Notes: generated by a model not told the origin, from the letters alone. A DNA stretch of 7,333 bases from JAKALQ01 sp963978265 (GCA_963978265.1 CAXBQV010000085.1:1-7333); one strand, 5' to 3'; numbered from the stretch's first letter, positions 1 through 6,952 are shown. A program made the numbers and translations.

Positions 1-1076
1 GATCTGCAGGAGTTGCTCCTCGGATGAACGCATATCTGCTGCAGGGCCTTGCGCTCGGATTCAGTGGTGGGCTCGCAGACATCCTTCGGTAGACGCCCGA
101 ACCACTTCGGCGCCTCGGCCTCTGCGCGTCGCACGGCGGTTTCCGCAGCGGCGAGGATCTCCTCGCGCGTGCGCCACCGGAGCGAGGGGTCGTCGTTCAG
201 ATGCTTGAAGAGCGTCGACGGGTCCGAGATTCCGAACACCTTTTCACCGAGCGCTCGGAATTCGTCCTGGATCTTCGCCACCTGCTGCAGACCCACCTCG
301 TGCAGTTCGGCAGCAGTGCGCTTCGTTGTGGTGTGCGCATTGATGAGGGCCTGATACCGCTCGAGACCATTGGCGATATGGCACATGCCGACGTGGTCCT
401 TGTCGCGGGCAGTAGGCAGGACCTCGTTCCGAAGCGCGTCGCGGTACGTGACGAACGCGGGACGCACCTGCGCCGTGATGACGGCCTTCACCTCCGCCTT
501 CCACGCCTCGGCCCCATCCCATCCGGCAGGAGCAGGCAACTCGAAGACGTCCGGTGAGGATGCGAGGTACTTGTCGATCTGGTTCGCGGCATTCTCGACG
601 AGGTGCGCGACCGGGGTGAGCCCGTGTTTGCGACCCAATGCGAGTCTGCCGGTCGCCTGCTCGAGGAACCGCGGGATCTCGCCCAGTCGCTGTACGTAGG
701 CCGCTGCCTCTGAGGCGTTGGTGATGCGGATCATCCGCACGTACGCGAGCAGGGCGGATGACGGTGACACCGGGAAGTCGGAGACCGTGAATTCGTCCAT
801 ACCGGCGATCTCGAACTCGTCCATGTTGTTCAGCACAGCGAGTACGACGGCCTTCGTCAGCAGGTCCTGGGCGTCGAGTTCATCGTTGCCGATCTCCAGC
901 AACTGCTTGCGCAACTCGTGTCGACGCTGACGGAACTCGGCTTCGGCGGCAACACTGAGATCCGCGAGTCCGGCGTCATACTCCCGGAAGCCCACCAGTG
1001 TCGCTTCCAGTGGGTCCCGGTCCCACATGTAGGTCGTGAGGGCGTCCGCAACTGCGTGCAATCCGGCATGAGTCAT
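1..1076 (-). CDS. DUF885-family protein, 3' part missing at window edge
   Basis: The leftward frame is open from an ATG at 1076 to the window edge (358 codons), so the C-terminal part is not seen. Family members are usually about 550-600 residues. The assignment to DUF885 (PF05960, metallopeptidase-like, function poorly defined) rests on recalled family patterns: an N-terminal DPLEATLVGF segment (residues 21-30), a central RPAFVTYRDALRNEVLP segment (205-221), then GLERYQALINAHTT (237-250), AAELHEVGLQQVAKI (255-269) and WFGRLPKDVCE (325-335). The HExxH-like region expected further on is outside the window. There is no signal peptide, so it is probably cytoplasmic. No Shine-Dalgarno precedes the ATG, but TAAGTT lies 7 nt upstream, suggesting a leaderless mRNA. 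After Cys334 the frame no longer resembles the family, whereas the +1 frame does, so a frameshift close to the edge is possible. Confidence 0.82.
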   Translation of the reverse strand, partial: MTHAGLHAVADALTTYMWDRDPLEATLVGFREYDAGLADLSVAAEAEFRQRRHELRKQLLEIGNDELDAQDLLTKAVVLAVLNNMDEFEIAGMDEFTVSDFPVSPSSALLAYVRMIRITNASEAAAYVQRLGEIPRFLEQATGRLALGRKHGLTPVAHLVENAANQIDKYLASSPDVFELPAPAGWDGAEAWKAEVKAVITAQVRPAFVTYRDALRNEVLPTARDKDHVGMCHIANGLERYQALINAHTTTKRTAAELHEVGLQQVAKIQDEFRALGEKVFGISDPSTLFKHLNDDPSLRWRTREEILAAAETAVRRAEAEAPKWFGRLPKDVCEPTTESERKALQQICVHPRSNSCR

Positions 1077-1083
1077 GGGTGAA

Positions 1084-1089
1084 AACTTA
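1084..1089 (-). promoter_or_regulatory. Candidate -10 (TAAGTT) for a leaderless DUF885 mRNA
   Basis: Read on the minus strand, TAAGTT fits TANNNT and ends 7 nt before the ATG at 1076. That would put the transcription start at or next to the start codon. I see no Shine-Dalgarno in the gap and no convincing -35. Confidence 0.45.
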
Positions 1090-1106
1090 GGACATCGGGG
1101 CTGTTT

Positions 1107-1134
1107 TTGCCCGCATCGCCGGCTGCGCTAGAGT
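1107..1134 (+). promoter_or_regulatory. Candidate tRNA-Lys promoter
   Basis: TTGCCC (1107-1112) and TAGAGT (1129-1134) are separated by 16 bp. They lie just upstream of the tRNA, whose mature 5' end is at 1144. This predicts a very short 5' leader of a few bases. The call rests on the hexamers and spacing only. Confidence 0.45.
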
Positions 1135-1143
1135 TCCGTCCGC

Positions 1144-1216
<73 letters not shown>

Positions 1217-1222
1217 CAAGAC

Positions 1223-1247
1223 GGAAGCTCCGCACAGCGGGGCTTCC
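1223..1247 (+). terminator. Hairpin terminator after tRNA-Lys
   Basis: GGAAGCTCCGC (1223-1233) pairs with GCGGGGCTTCC (1237-1247) over 11 bp, with one G-U pair and a 3-nt ACA loop. It begins 6 nt after the tRNA. The tail TCTGTTG is only moderately U-rich. Position and stem strength suggest termination of the tRNA transcript and insulation of the next gene's promoter. Confidence 0.7.
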
Positions 1248-1262
1248 TCTGTTGCTCACCCC

Positions 1263-1271
1263 TGTTACATT
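1263..1271 (+). promoter_or_regulatory. Extended -10 promoter for a leaderless DUF4287 gene
   Basis: TGTTACATT combines the extended -10 TGn element with TACATT (1266-1271, fitting TANNNT). The hexamer ends 6 nt before the ATG at 1278, so transcription would begin at the start codon. No Shine-Dalgarno is present. A -35 would fall inside the preceding terminator hairpin, and none is recognisable there. Confidence 0.5.
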
Positions 1272-1277
1272 CACCGC

Positions 1278-1832
1278 ATGCCGGAACAGAGCAAGCAGCG
1301 CGATTCCTACTTCCCTGCGATCGAGAAGAAGTACGGACAGCCGATGTCGTATTGGCATGGCGTCATGGCGGAACTCGCCGACGAGAAGTATCCGGCGCAG
1401 ATCGCGTTCCTCAAGGAGAACCACGGTTTCAGCCAGACTCATGCGAACGCCCTCGTCATGTACTCCCGGGGATCGACCACGTCGAAGCGTTTCACCACCT
1501 TCAGCCAGTACCTGAAGACCTGCGATGCGCAGCAGCAGAAGACCATCAAGGCAATCTTCGCCAGCATCCAGAAGTCGTACCCGAAACTCGAACTCGTCAT
1601 CGCATGGAACAAACCGATGCTGAAACTCGGGGATGCGTACATCTTCGGCGTCGCGGTCGCGTCCAAGCACATTCTGCTCGCACCGTTCGATGCGACGATC
1701 CTCGGCAAGCTGAAGAAGGAACTGGCGGACTACACGGTGCTCAAGAAGACCGTCCGCGTCCCCTCCGATTGGGACGTCGATGCGAAGCTTCTGAAGACGA
1801 TGGTGGGTCTGGCCATCGCAGCACAACGCTGA
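1278..1832 (+). CDS. DUF4287 and DUF1801/YdhG-like two-domain protein
   Basis: The protein has 184 residues. Residues about 9-70 match the DUF4287 pattern as I know it: DSYFPAIEKKYGQP, then YWHGVMAEL, then LKENHGFSQTHANALVMYSRG. Residues about 78-180 resemble the DUF1801/YdhG fold, which is frataxin-like: YLKTCDAQQQKTIKAIFASI, VIAWNKPMLKLGDAYIFGVA, HILLAPF, then LKKTVRVPSDWDVDAKLL. No enzymatic role is established for this pairing, and YdhG's iron-chaperone label should not be transferred without test. There is no signal peptide or membrane segment, so it is soluble. The frame extends upstream to 1212, but that would start inside the tRNA. The ATG at 1278 fits the domain boundary and the leaderless -10. 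Its stop abuts the stop of the convergent flavoenzyme gene. Confidence 0.9.
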   Translation: MPEQSKQRDSYFPAIEKKYGQPMSYWHGVMAELADEKYPAQIAFLKENHGFSQTHANALVMYSRGSTTSKRFTTFSQYLKTCDAQQQKTIKAIFASIQKSYPKLELVIAWNKPMLKLGDAYIFGVAVASKHILLAPFDATILGKLKKELADYTVLKKTVRVPSDWDVDAKLLKTMVGLAIAAQR

Positions 1833-3212
1833 TCAGTGACCGATGACCTTCCAGAATCCGGAAGCCAATGCAGACGGTCGTCCCGTGACCGTCTCGCGTC
1901 GATCACTGTAGGCGAACAGCTGCGTGACAGCGTTGACACCGAGCCAGCGGAACGGTTCCGGTTCCCACCGACGACTCGTCCGCCCAACCCATGGCAGCCC
2001 AGTGCGGCTCGTCTGTTGCCCCAGGATCTCGTCGGCCATAGTTCTGCCCGCCAGATTGGACGTCGCGACGCCGTCGCCCACATAGCCGCCGGCCGTTCCG
2101 ACACCAGTTGAGCGGTCGTAGTGCAGTGACGGGTACCAGTCCCGGGGAATGCCGAGTGCACCTCCCCAGAAATGTGTGTACTCGACGTCTGACAGCGCAG
2201 GGAAAAGGTCGGCGAGGATGTCCTGCAGCATTCGGTGCACCCGCGGATCGCGATCGAAGGCGGGTTTGATGTCGGAGCCGAAGTGGTACGGCGCACCACG
2301 TCCACCGAAAGCGAGCCGGCTGTCCGCGGTGAGTTGTCCGTAGATGCGGAGATGGCGTTCATCAGTGAAGGCAATCCGCTTGCGGAGACCGGTCGCAGCG
2401 ATTTGGGCTTCGCTCAGCGGCGCAGTGGCCAGCATCAACGAGTAGATCGGCACGAGGTCGCGCCGCGCCTGCGGCAGCGTCGCCGTGTACCCCTCGAGTG
2501 CACGGATCACGTGCCGCGCGCGCACGACGCCGCGATTCGTGACGAGTCGCCCGGGCTCGATGGCCGTTACGAGCGTGTCCTCGAGGATCCGCGCTCCCCG
2601 TGCACGAACGGCGCGGCCCAGCCCGGCAACGAGCTTCGCCGGATGGATCACCGCACAATGCGGCGTATACGTGCCGCCGAGCACCCGGGTGGCGGTGATG
2701 TGCTGCGCCATTTCGTCGGCATCGAGCCAACGGATCTGGTCGTCGCCGAAACCCCACGATTGCCATTCCGCGATCTCGGCCCTGGCGTTCTGCACCTGCG
2801 CCGAATTGCGCGCCATCGCGACATAGCCGTTCTGCTCGAAGTCGCAGTCGATGCGCTCCTCGGCAATCACGTTCGCGAGTTCACGAACCGTTGCGTTCAT
2901 CTCGATCTGCATCGACCGCGCCGCTTCTCGCGAGGACCGTTTCGCCATGCAGTGCAGGCTCGCGGGGAAGATGGCCGATGCCCAACCGCCATTGCGTCCG
3001 GAGGCGCCGAAGCCGACGACGAAACGTTCGACGATCGCGATCCGCAGATCGGGACGTTCACGGAGCAGGTAGTACGCCGTCCACAGCCCTGTGTAACCGG
3101 CCCCGGCGATCGCAACGTCGACGTCGAGATCACCGTCGAGCCGCTCCTGTGGTTGCCACTCCCCCGGCAGCGTCGAATGCCAGAAACTCAGATCGTCGAA
3201 TGACTGCTGCAT
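1833..3212 (-). CDS. DAO-family FAD-dependent oxidoreductase (PuuB-like)
   Basis: A 459-residue flavoprotein of the D-amino-acid-oxidase type (PF01266). The Rossmann FAD motif GAGYTG is at 37-42, followed by the ribose-binding acid E62 and the GASGRNGGW signature (69-77) typical of gamma-glutamylputrescine oxidase-like and related amine-oxidising enzymes. The PHCAVIHPAKLVAGL segment (184-198) is conserved among relatives, and the C-terminal GGYVGDGVATSNLAGR (375-390) closes the FAD site. There is no signal peptide or membrane segment. Oxidation of an amine or amino-acid substrate with FAD is expected from the family, but the substrate cannot be read from sequence. The ATG at 3212 follows the zincin stop by 4 nt, with a G-rich GGGGGTAGGGG just upstream that may serve as ribosome binding site. 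It is the last gene of the leftward cluster. Confidence 0.92.
   Translation of the reverse strand: MQQSFDDLSFWHSTLPGEWQPQERLDGDLDVDVAIAGAGYTGLWTAYYLLRERPDLRIAIVERFVVGFGASGRNGGWASAIFPASLHCMAKRSSREAARSMQIEMNATVRELANVIAEERIDCDFEQNGYVAMARNSAQVQNARAEIAEWQSWGFGDDQIRWLDADEMAQHITATRVLGGTYTPHCAVIHPAKLVAGLGRAVRARGARILEDTLVTAIEPGRLVTNRGVVRARHVIRALEGYTATLPQARRDLVPIYSLMLATAPLSEAQIAATGLRKRIAFTDERHLRIYGQLTADSRLAFGGRGAPYHFGSDIKPAFDRDPRVHRMLQDILADLFPALSDVEYTHFWGGALGIPRDWYPSLHYDRSTGVGTAGGYVGDGVATSNLAGRTMADEILGQQTSRTGLPWVGRTSRRWEPEPFRWLGVNAVTQLFAYSDRRETVTGRPSALASGFWKVIGH
1872..1894. other. Perfect 8-bp stem-loop inside the flavoenzyme 3' end
   Basis: AGACGGTC (1872-1879) and GACCGTCT (1887-1894) form a perfect inverted repeat around a 7-nt loop. 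It lies within the last codons of the leftward gene and 40 nt past the stop of the rightward DUF4287 gene. It could act as a terminator for the rightward transcript, but no T-run follows on either strand. It may equally be a by-product of coding sequence. Confidence 0.3.
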
Positions 3213-3216
3213 GCCC

Positions 3217-3573
3217 CTACCCCCAGCCCAGTTCGTGCAAGCGGTCGTCGTCGATGCCGAAGTGGTGTGCGATCTCGTGCACCACTGTCACGCGGACCTC
3301 GCGCACGACGTCCTCCTGCGTTTCGCAGATGCGCAGGATCGGCAATCGGAAGATGGTGATCGTGTCCGGGAGCAGGTCGGCGCCGACATAGGACACCCCG
3401 CGCTCGACCAGCGGCACACCCTCATACAGGCCGAGCAGCTCCGGGTCGTCGTCCGGCGCTTCGTCCTCCTGCAGGATCACAACGTTGTCCATGAGATCCG
3501 CGAGTGCTTCCGGAATCGAGTCGAGTGCCTCGGCGACGAGTTCCTCGAACTCCGCTGCGTGGATCTGCAGCAT
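3217..3573 (-). CDS. Short zincin-like metallopeptidase-family protein (PF06262)
   Basis: The protein has 118 residues, normal for this compact family. The zinc-binding motif HEIAH is at 99-103 and continues into HFGIDDDRLHELG (104-116), the family hallmark. The N-terminal FEELVAEALDSIPEAL (9-24) and DNVVILQEDE (29-38) are also typical. LPDTITIFRLPILR (68-81) precedes the helix carrying the motif. The fold is a minimal zincin; its substrate and even its proteolytic activity are not established for the family. There is no signal peptide, so it is cytoplasmic. The ATG at 3573 overlaps the upstream flavoenzyme stop by one base (TGATG), implying translational coupling. A longer frame reaching 4041 runs out of frame through the flavoenzyme and is not credible. 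Confidence 0.93.
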   Translation of the reverse strand: MLQIHAAEFEELVAEALDSIPEALADLMDNVVILQEDEAPDDDPELLGLYEGVPLVERGVSYVGADLLPDTITIFRLPILRICETQEDVVREVRVTVVHEIAHHFGIDDDRLHELGWG

Positions 3574-4808
3574 CAGCGCAGTGCCCGCAATGCCGCCTGC
3601 GCCGCTCGTCGGCCACTGACGAGTGCGCCCTGCTGCGAGGGCGTATCCCGGTGATCGCCGGCGAGCCAGACTCCGTCGCCCGCGTCGATCGGCCGGAACA
3701 ATGGATCGGTGACGCCGAGGGCGGGGAGTGCATGCTCCACCACCTGGGCCCGAACCAACTCCCACTCGTTCGTGCTGGTGCCCCACATGCGCTCGAGCTG
3801 CTGCTTCACCTGCGCTGCCCGGTCCGCGCTTGCGTCGGTGCCGAGCGTCGTCGATGACATCAATGTGCGGCCGCGGGACGCGTACGACGGCGCAACCTTC
3901 GAGATCGCGACACTGTTGATTACCGGTCCCCGCGAGAGGCCGTCCACGAGGATCGCCTTCTCGGTCGTCGGCGACGTCGAGGTGGCGTGGTACCACGTGG
4001 TGCACGCCCGGGTCGCTGGAACTTGCATCTGCGGAAACCATTCGCGCGCCTGCTGCGGATCAACCGCGACGATCACCTGTCGGGCGTCGATCCGGCCTTG
4101 GTCGGAGTCGACGCCACCACTTCGCACGCTGTGCACGCGTGTCTGCAGCCGCACCGAACCCTGCGGCAGTCGCATCTCAAGCGCCCGTGGAAGTGCACCC
4201 ATACCGCGCGACGGCAACGCGGGAGTGCCCTGCACGAAGGAGCGAAGCACGAATTCGCCGTAGCCGGCGGCAACGTTCGCAGGATCGTCGAGGAACACGC
4301 CGGTGAGGAAGGGGCGCAGCACGCGCTCGTAGGTCACGGTGTCGACGCCGTCGGCCTGCAATGCATCCGCGACGCTCCCTGCACGTGGTGACGGCTGGCC
4401 GAGCGTGCCGCTCAACCAGGTCTTCGCAATGGCGATGGCGAGTCTTGCCTTCGCCTTCGGATCGCCGACGTGCGCTCCGATCGTGGAGAGGAGCCACTGC
4501 GGTTTGCGGAGGGGATCACCCAACCGTGCGATGCCCTGTTCGAGCGCCACCATCACCCCCGCGTCGAAGCGACGCAGGTCGAGTTCGTCGAGAATGCCGA
4601 GTGACTGCAGTTCGGGGTACGACGGATTGAGGATCTGGAAGCCGCGATCAAGGAGCAGACCGTCAACCTCGTCGGTCCGAACACGGCCACCGACGGCGTC
4701 GGCGGCGTCGAGCACCAGCACCTGCCGACCAGCGGCGTGCACCGTCAACGCAGCATGCAGTCCGGCGAGACCCGCACCGACAACGACGACATCCACTTGC
4801 TCGCTCAT
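3573..4808 (-). CDS. FAD-dependent amine-oxidase/phytoene-desaturase-like oxidoreductase
   Basis: A 411-residue flavoprotein of the flavin amine oxidase superfamily (PF01593). The N-terminal FAD motif VVVVGAGLAGLHAA is at 7-20. GGRVRT (40-45) is the second FAD signature of amine oxidases, protoporphyrinogen oxidases and phytoene desaturases. LDRGFQILNPSYPEL (53-67) resembles desaturase-like members, RPFLTGVFLDDP (165-176) lies mid-protein, and GVWLAGDHRDTPSQQGALVSGRRAA (379-403, in two parts) is the C-terminal FAD-contact region. The substrate is unknown; amine, carotenoid-like and porphyrin-like chemistry all occur in the superfamily, and no carotenoid or haem gene is nearby. The ATG at 4808 follows the kinase stop by 27 nt. 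It lacks a Shine-Dalgarno but has TACGAT 6 nt upstream, so the gene may be made both by read-through and from its own leaderless promoter. Confidence 0.92.
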   Translation of the reverse strand: MSEQVDVVVVGAGLAGLHAALTVHAAGRQVLVLDAADAVGGRVRTDEVDGLLLDRGFQILNPSYPELQSLGILDELDLRRFDAGVMVALEQGIARLGDPLRKPQWLLSTIGAHVGDPKAKARLAIAIAKTWLSGTLGQPSPRAGSVADALQADGVDTVTYERVLRPFLTGVFLDDPANVAAGYGEFVLRSFVQGTPALPSRGMGALPRALEMRLPQGSVRLQTRVHSVRSGGVDSDQGRIDARQVIVAVDPQQAREWFPQMQVPATRACTTWYHATSTSPTTEKAILVDGLSRGPVINSVAISKVAPSYASRGRTLMSSTTLGTDASADRAAQVKQQLERMWGTSTNEWELVRAQVVEHALPALGVTDPLFRPIDAGDGVWLAGDHRDTPSQQGALVSGRRAAQAALRALR

Positions 4809-4814
4809 GTCGCC

Positions 4815-4820
4815 ATCGTA
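4815..4820 (-). promoter_or_regulatory. Candidate -10 (TACGAT) for a leaderless flavoenzyme mRNA
   Basis: On the minus strand TACGAT ends 6 nt before the ATG at 4808, in the 27-nt gap after the kinase gene. It fits TANNNT. The hexamer forms one arm of a small perfect inverted repeat, ATCGT-TCT-ACGAT (4815-4827). No clear -35 is visible. Confidence 0.42.
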
Positions 4821-4835
4821 GAACGATCCGGCAGG

Positions 4836-6188
4836 TCAGTCGCGGTCGTATGGAAGTCTGAAGTCCAGAGCCAGCCCGCCGAGCGAACTTCGACGAAGTT
4901 CGATGTTGCCGCCGAGTTCACGGACGACGGCGGTCATGATGCTCATGCCGAGACCGCTTCCGCCAGTGGCGCGCGAGCGCGAGGTGTCGAACCGCTGGAA
5001 ATGGCCGATCCCCTTCGCATAGTGCTCATCGGAGAGACCCGGTCCACCGTCCTCGATCGTGAGGACCACCTCGCTGACGTCGTGATGGAGGTCGATGTTG
5101 ACCGCCGCATCCGCCGGCGTGTGCCGCTGGACGTTCGCCATCGCATTCGCGATCGCCCGGTGCATGTGCGACGCAACCGCCTTCACATGGACGCCCGCCT
5201 CAATGTTCGTTGTTACGACGCGATCGGGTTGGAGCAGGCGGAAGTCTTCTGCCATGACGCGCACCAGCCCTGTGAGATCGATGTCCGAGAAGTCTTCTGC
5301 TCGCGTGCTCCCGATCTCGGCAAGTAGGAGCAGGTCGTTGATGAGCACTTCCATGCGGCCGGCTTCGGTGCGCATCCGCTCAAGCGCGCGTTCCCGTTGC
5401 TGCGCATCAAGCCCATCGGGACGTTCAAGCAGTTCCAGATAGCCCTTGATGACGGTCAGCGGTGTGCGGAGCTCGTGCGATGCATCCCCGAGGAACTCCT
5501 GCATGCGCTCATTCGCAATCCGCTCGGTGACAAGTGCCTGCCGCAGGGACAGCACCAATCGTTCGAGTGCAGTAGCGAGCGTCCGCGCCTCGCTGGTGGA
5601 ACCGGATTGGGGCACCGCAACATCGGCACCAGCCGCGATCTCGGATGCTGCGGACACCAACTGCTCCACATGCCGGATATCGCGGCCGACGAACCGACTC
5701 ACCACGAATGCGAGCGCAGCGTTGAACGGTAACCAGAGCCAGAGGATGCGACCGAAGTTGTTCTGCGACTCCTGGTTGATCGCGTTGAGCGAGGCGGCAA
5801 GCACGAGCTTCGCGCCATCGGGCAGCGCGATCGCAAGGAGTCGGAATCCGTCGGCGCTGCTGACCGGCCGCGCTTGGGCAGCCGTGATCGTGGCGCTAGC
5901 GGGGGTCGCGACATCCATCGTTGGGATCGTGCTCAACCAGACGAGTTCGGTGCGGGGGGCGACAAATCCCAATGCAACCGGAATCGGACTGTCATCCACC
6001 GCCAAGGTCGCTTCCGACACCGGGTCCGCCGGATTGGACGCGACCTGCTGCGCAATCACGCGCAGAGCGTCGTCGACACTCGAGATCTGACTCGCCTTCA
6101 GCAAGGCGATTGCTGCGCTACCGAGAACAAGCGTGCCGATCGCCGCCGCCGTCACAACCGACGCGGCGATCCGCGTTCGCAGATTCAC
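4836..6188 (-). CDS. Sensor histidine kinase
   Basis: A 450-residue transmembrane kinase. Residues about 8-30 form the first membrane helix and about 147-167 the second, enclosing an extracytoplasmic sensor region of roughly 115 residues with no recognisable fold. A HAMP-like linker spans about 165-217. The H-box is GDASHELRTP with phospho-acceptor His238. The catalytic domain has the N-box around N348/N352 (then RHTP), the G1 box EDGGPGL (379-385), the F-box HFQRF (396-400) and the G2 box GGSGLGMS (409-416). All key residues are present, so it should be active. It starts at GTG 6188, overlapping the regulator stop by 4 nt (GTGA), and is certainly the partner of that regulator. The stimulus is unknown. 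Kinases with this layout often sense envelope or secretion stress, but nothing in the sequence proves that. Confidence 0.95.
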   Translation of the reverse strand: MNLRTRIAASVVTAAAIGTLVLGSAAIALLKASQISSVDDALRVIAQQVASNPADPVSEATLAVDDSPIPVALGFVAPRTELVWLSTIPTMDVATPASATITAAQARPVSSADGFRLLAIALPDGAKLVLAASLNAINQESQNNFGRILWLWLPFNAALAFVVSRFVGRDIRHVEQLVSAASEIAAGADVAVPQSGSTSEARTLATALERLVLSLRQALVTERIANERMQEFLGDASHELRTPLTVIKGYLELLERPDGLDAQQRERALERMRTEAGRMEVLINDLLLLAEIGSTRAEDFSDIDLTGLVRVMAEDFRLLQPDRVVTTNIEAGVHVKAVASHMHRAIANAMANVQRHTPADAAVNIDLHHDVSEVVLTIEDGGPGLSDEHYAKGIGHFQRFDTSRSRATGGSGLGMSIMTAVVRELGGNIELRRSSLGGLALDFRLPYDRD

Positions 6189-6865
6189 TGGGCCTCGATC
6201 TGGAATCCGACACCGCGAATGGTCTTGATGCCTGCGAAGTCACCGACATGCAGTTTGCGGCGGAGGTAGGAGATGTAGGTGTCGACGACCGAAGTGTCGG
6301 TGTCGAAGTCGATGCTCCACACGTGCCTGAGGAGTTCGCTACGTGTCACGACCCGGGTCTGGTGCGCCAGGAGATACTCGAGGAGTCGGAACTCCGTCGG
6401 CGACATCTCGACGGCTTCATCGTGCATCTTCACACGATGCACTCGGGCATCCAGTTCGATCGGGCCGCAGCGGAGCACTTCGCTTACATCTTCGGTTGCG
6501 TGCACACGACGCAGGACCGCCTGCACGCGAAGGAGCAGTTCCTCGAGCCCGAAGGGCTTGCGCACGTAGTCGTCGGCACCGATCTGCAGCCCATGCGTAA
6601 CGTCAACCCGGTCCCCGCGGGCGGACAACATGATCACTGGTGTCAGTTGCCCACGGTCACGGATGGCCTTCACAAGTTCGAAGCCGTTCATCTGCGGCAT
6701 GTTCACGTCGACGATGAGCAGGGCCGGCTGGGTTCGCGACATGATGTGCAGCGCCTCCTGGCCATCAGCGGCCTCGACTGCGTCGTACCCGCCGAGCCGG
6801 AGGGCGTCGCCGATCAACTCGCGTACGCCGGGTTCGTCGTCGACAACCATCACCAAAGGCTTCAC
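6185..6865 (-). CDS. OmpR/PhoB-family response regulator
   Basis: The protein has 226 residues counted from GTG 6865. The receiver domain (about 3-120) has the acidic pocket D9/D10, phospho-acceptor D53 (in IVDVNMP), S81 and K103 (in RKPF). The winged-helix DNA-binding domain (about 130-226) contains EMSPTEFRLLEYLLAH (153-168), the recognition helix region DTSVVDTYISYLRRKL (190-205) and the wing KTIRGVGFQIE (214-224). It should bind tandem direct repeats, and such a repeat lies 59 bp upstream of its start. Possible starts are ATG 6883, GTG 6865 or codons nearer VVDDE. GTG 6865 gives the family-typical short N-terminus and has TGGAAT 6 nt upstream, consistent with a leaderless start. The frame extends to 7204, but that runs through the divergent gene and is rejected. 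Confidence 0.94.
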   Translation of the reverse strand: MKPLVMVVDDEPGVRELIGDALRLGGYDAVEAADGQEALHIMSRTQPALLIVDVNMPQMNGFELVKAIRDRGQLTPVIMLSARGDRVDVTHGLQIGADDYVRKPFGLEELLLRVQAVLRRVHATEDVSEVLRCGPIELDARVHRVKMHDEAVEMSPTEFRLLEYLLAHQTRVVTRSELLRHVWSIDFDTDTSVVDTYISYLRRKLHVGDFAGIKTIRGVGFQIEAQ

Positions 6866-6871
6866 ACCCCT

Positions 6872-6877
6872 ATTCCA
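6872..6877 (-). promoter_or_regulatory. Weak candidate -10 (TGGAAT) for the response-regulator operon
   Basis: TGGAAT on the minus strand ends 6 nt before GTG 6865, the same spacing as the other apparently leaderless genes here. It matches TATAAT at four of six positions but lacks the A at position 2. There is no recognisable -35. An upstream promoter overlapping the 11-bp repeats is an alternative. Confidence 0.25.
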
Positions 6878-6901
6878 CCCCATCCGGGCAATCCGCAGGG
6901 G

Positions 6902-6912
6902 ATCCTCAGGAT
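6902..6912. repeat. Small perfect inverted repeat ATCCT-C-AGGAT
   Basis: An 11-bp palindrome with a single central base lies in the divergent intergenic region, between the response-regulator start and the direct repeats. It could be a dimer-binding site. A palindrome this short can also occur by chance. Confidence 0.25.
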
Positions 6913-6923
6913 TGACGCCGCTG

Positions 6924-6945
6924 TTTCTCAACCATTTCACAACCT
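6924..6945 (+). promoter_or_regulatory. Candidate response-regulator binding site: two 11-bp direct repeats
   Basis: TTTCTCAACCA (6924-6934) is followed without a gap by TTTCACAACCT (6935-6945). Nine of the first ten positions are identical and the period is exactly 11 bp, about one helical turn. Two head-to-tail half-sites at this period are the standard target of OmpR/PhoB-family dimers. The site ends 7 bp before the -10-like CACAAT of the rightward gene and covers where its -35 would be, the usual position for an activator of this family. It also lies upstream of the regulator's own gene, so autoregulation is possible. Confidence 0.6.
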
Positions 6946-6952
6946 CGAGCGG

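Noticed and set aside
201..557. Rightward frames over 49-930
   Set aside because: They are shadows of the continuous leftward DUF885 frame, which is open to the window edge and carries family-like segments.
2235..3203. Rightward 322-codon frame opposite the DAO-family gene
   Set aside because: It is a high-GC shadow frame, rich in Arg/His/Pro with no domain. The opposite strand has a complete, motif-bearing flavoprotein.
3217..4041. Extension of the zincin frame upstream to give 274 residues
   Set aside because: The added part is out of frame within the amine-oxidase-like gene and has shadow composition. The ATG at 3573 with TGATG coupling fits the family's length.
5446..6090. Rightward 214-codon frame opposite the histidine kinase
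   Set aside because: It is rich in Ser/Ala/Arg with no domain, and the kinase on the other strand has every catalytic box.
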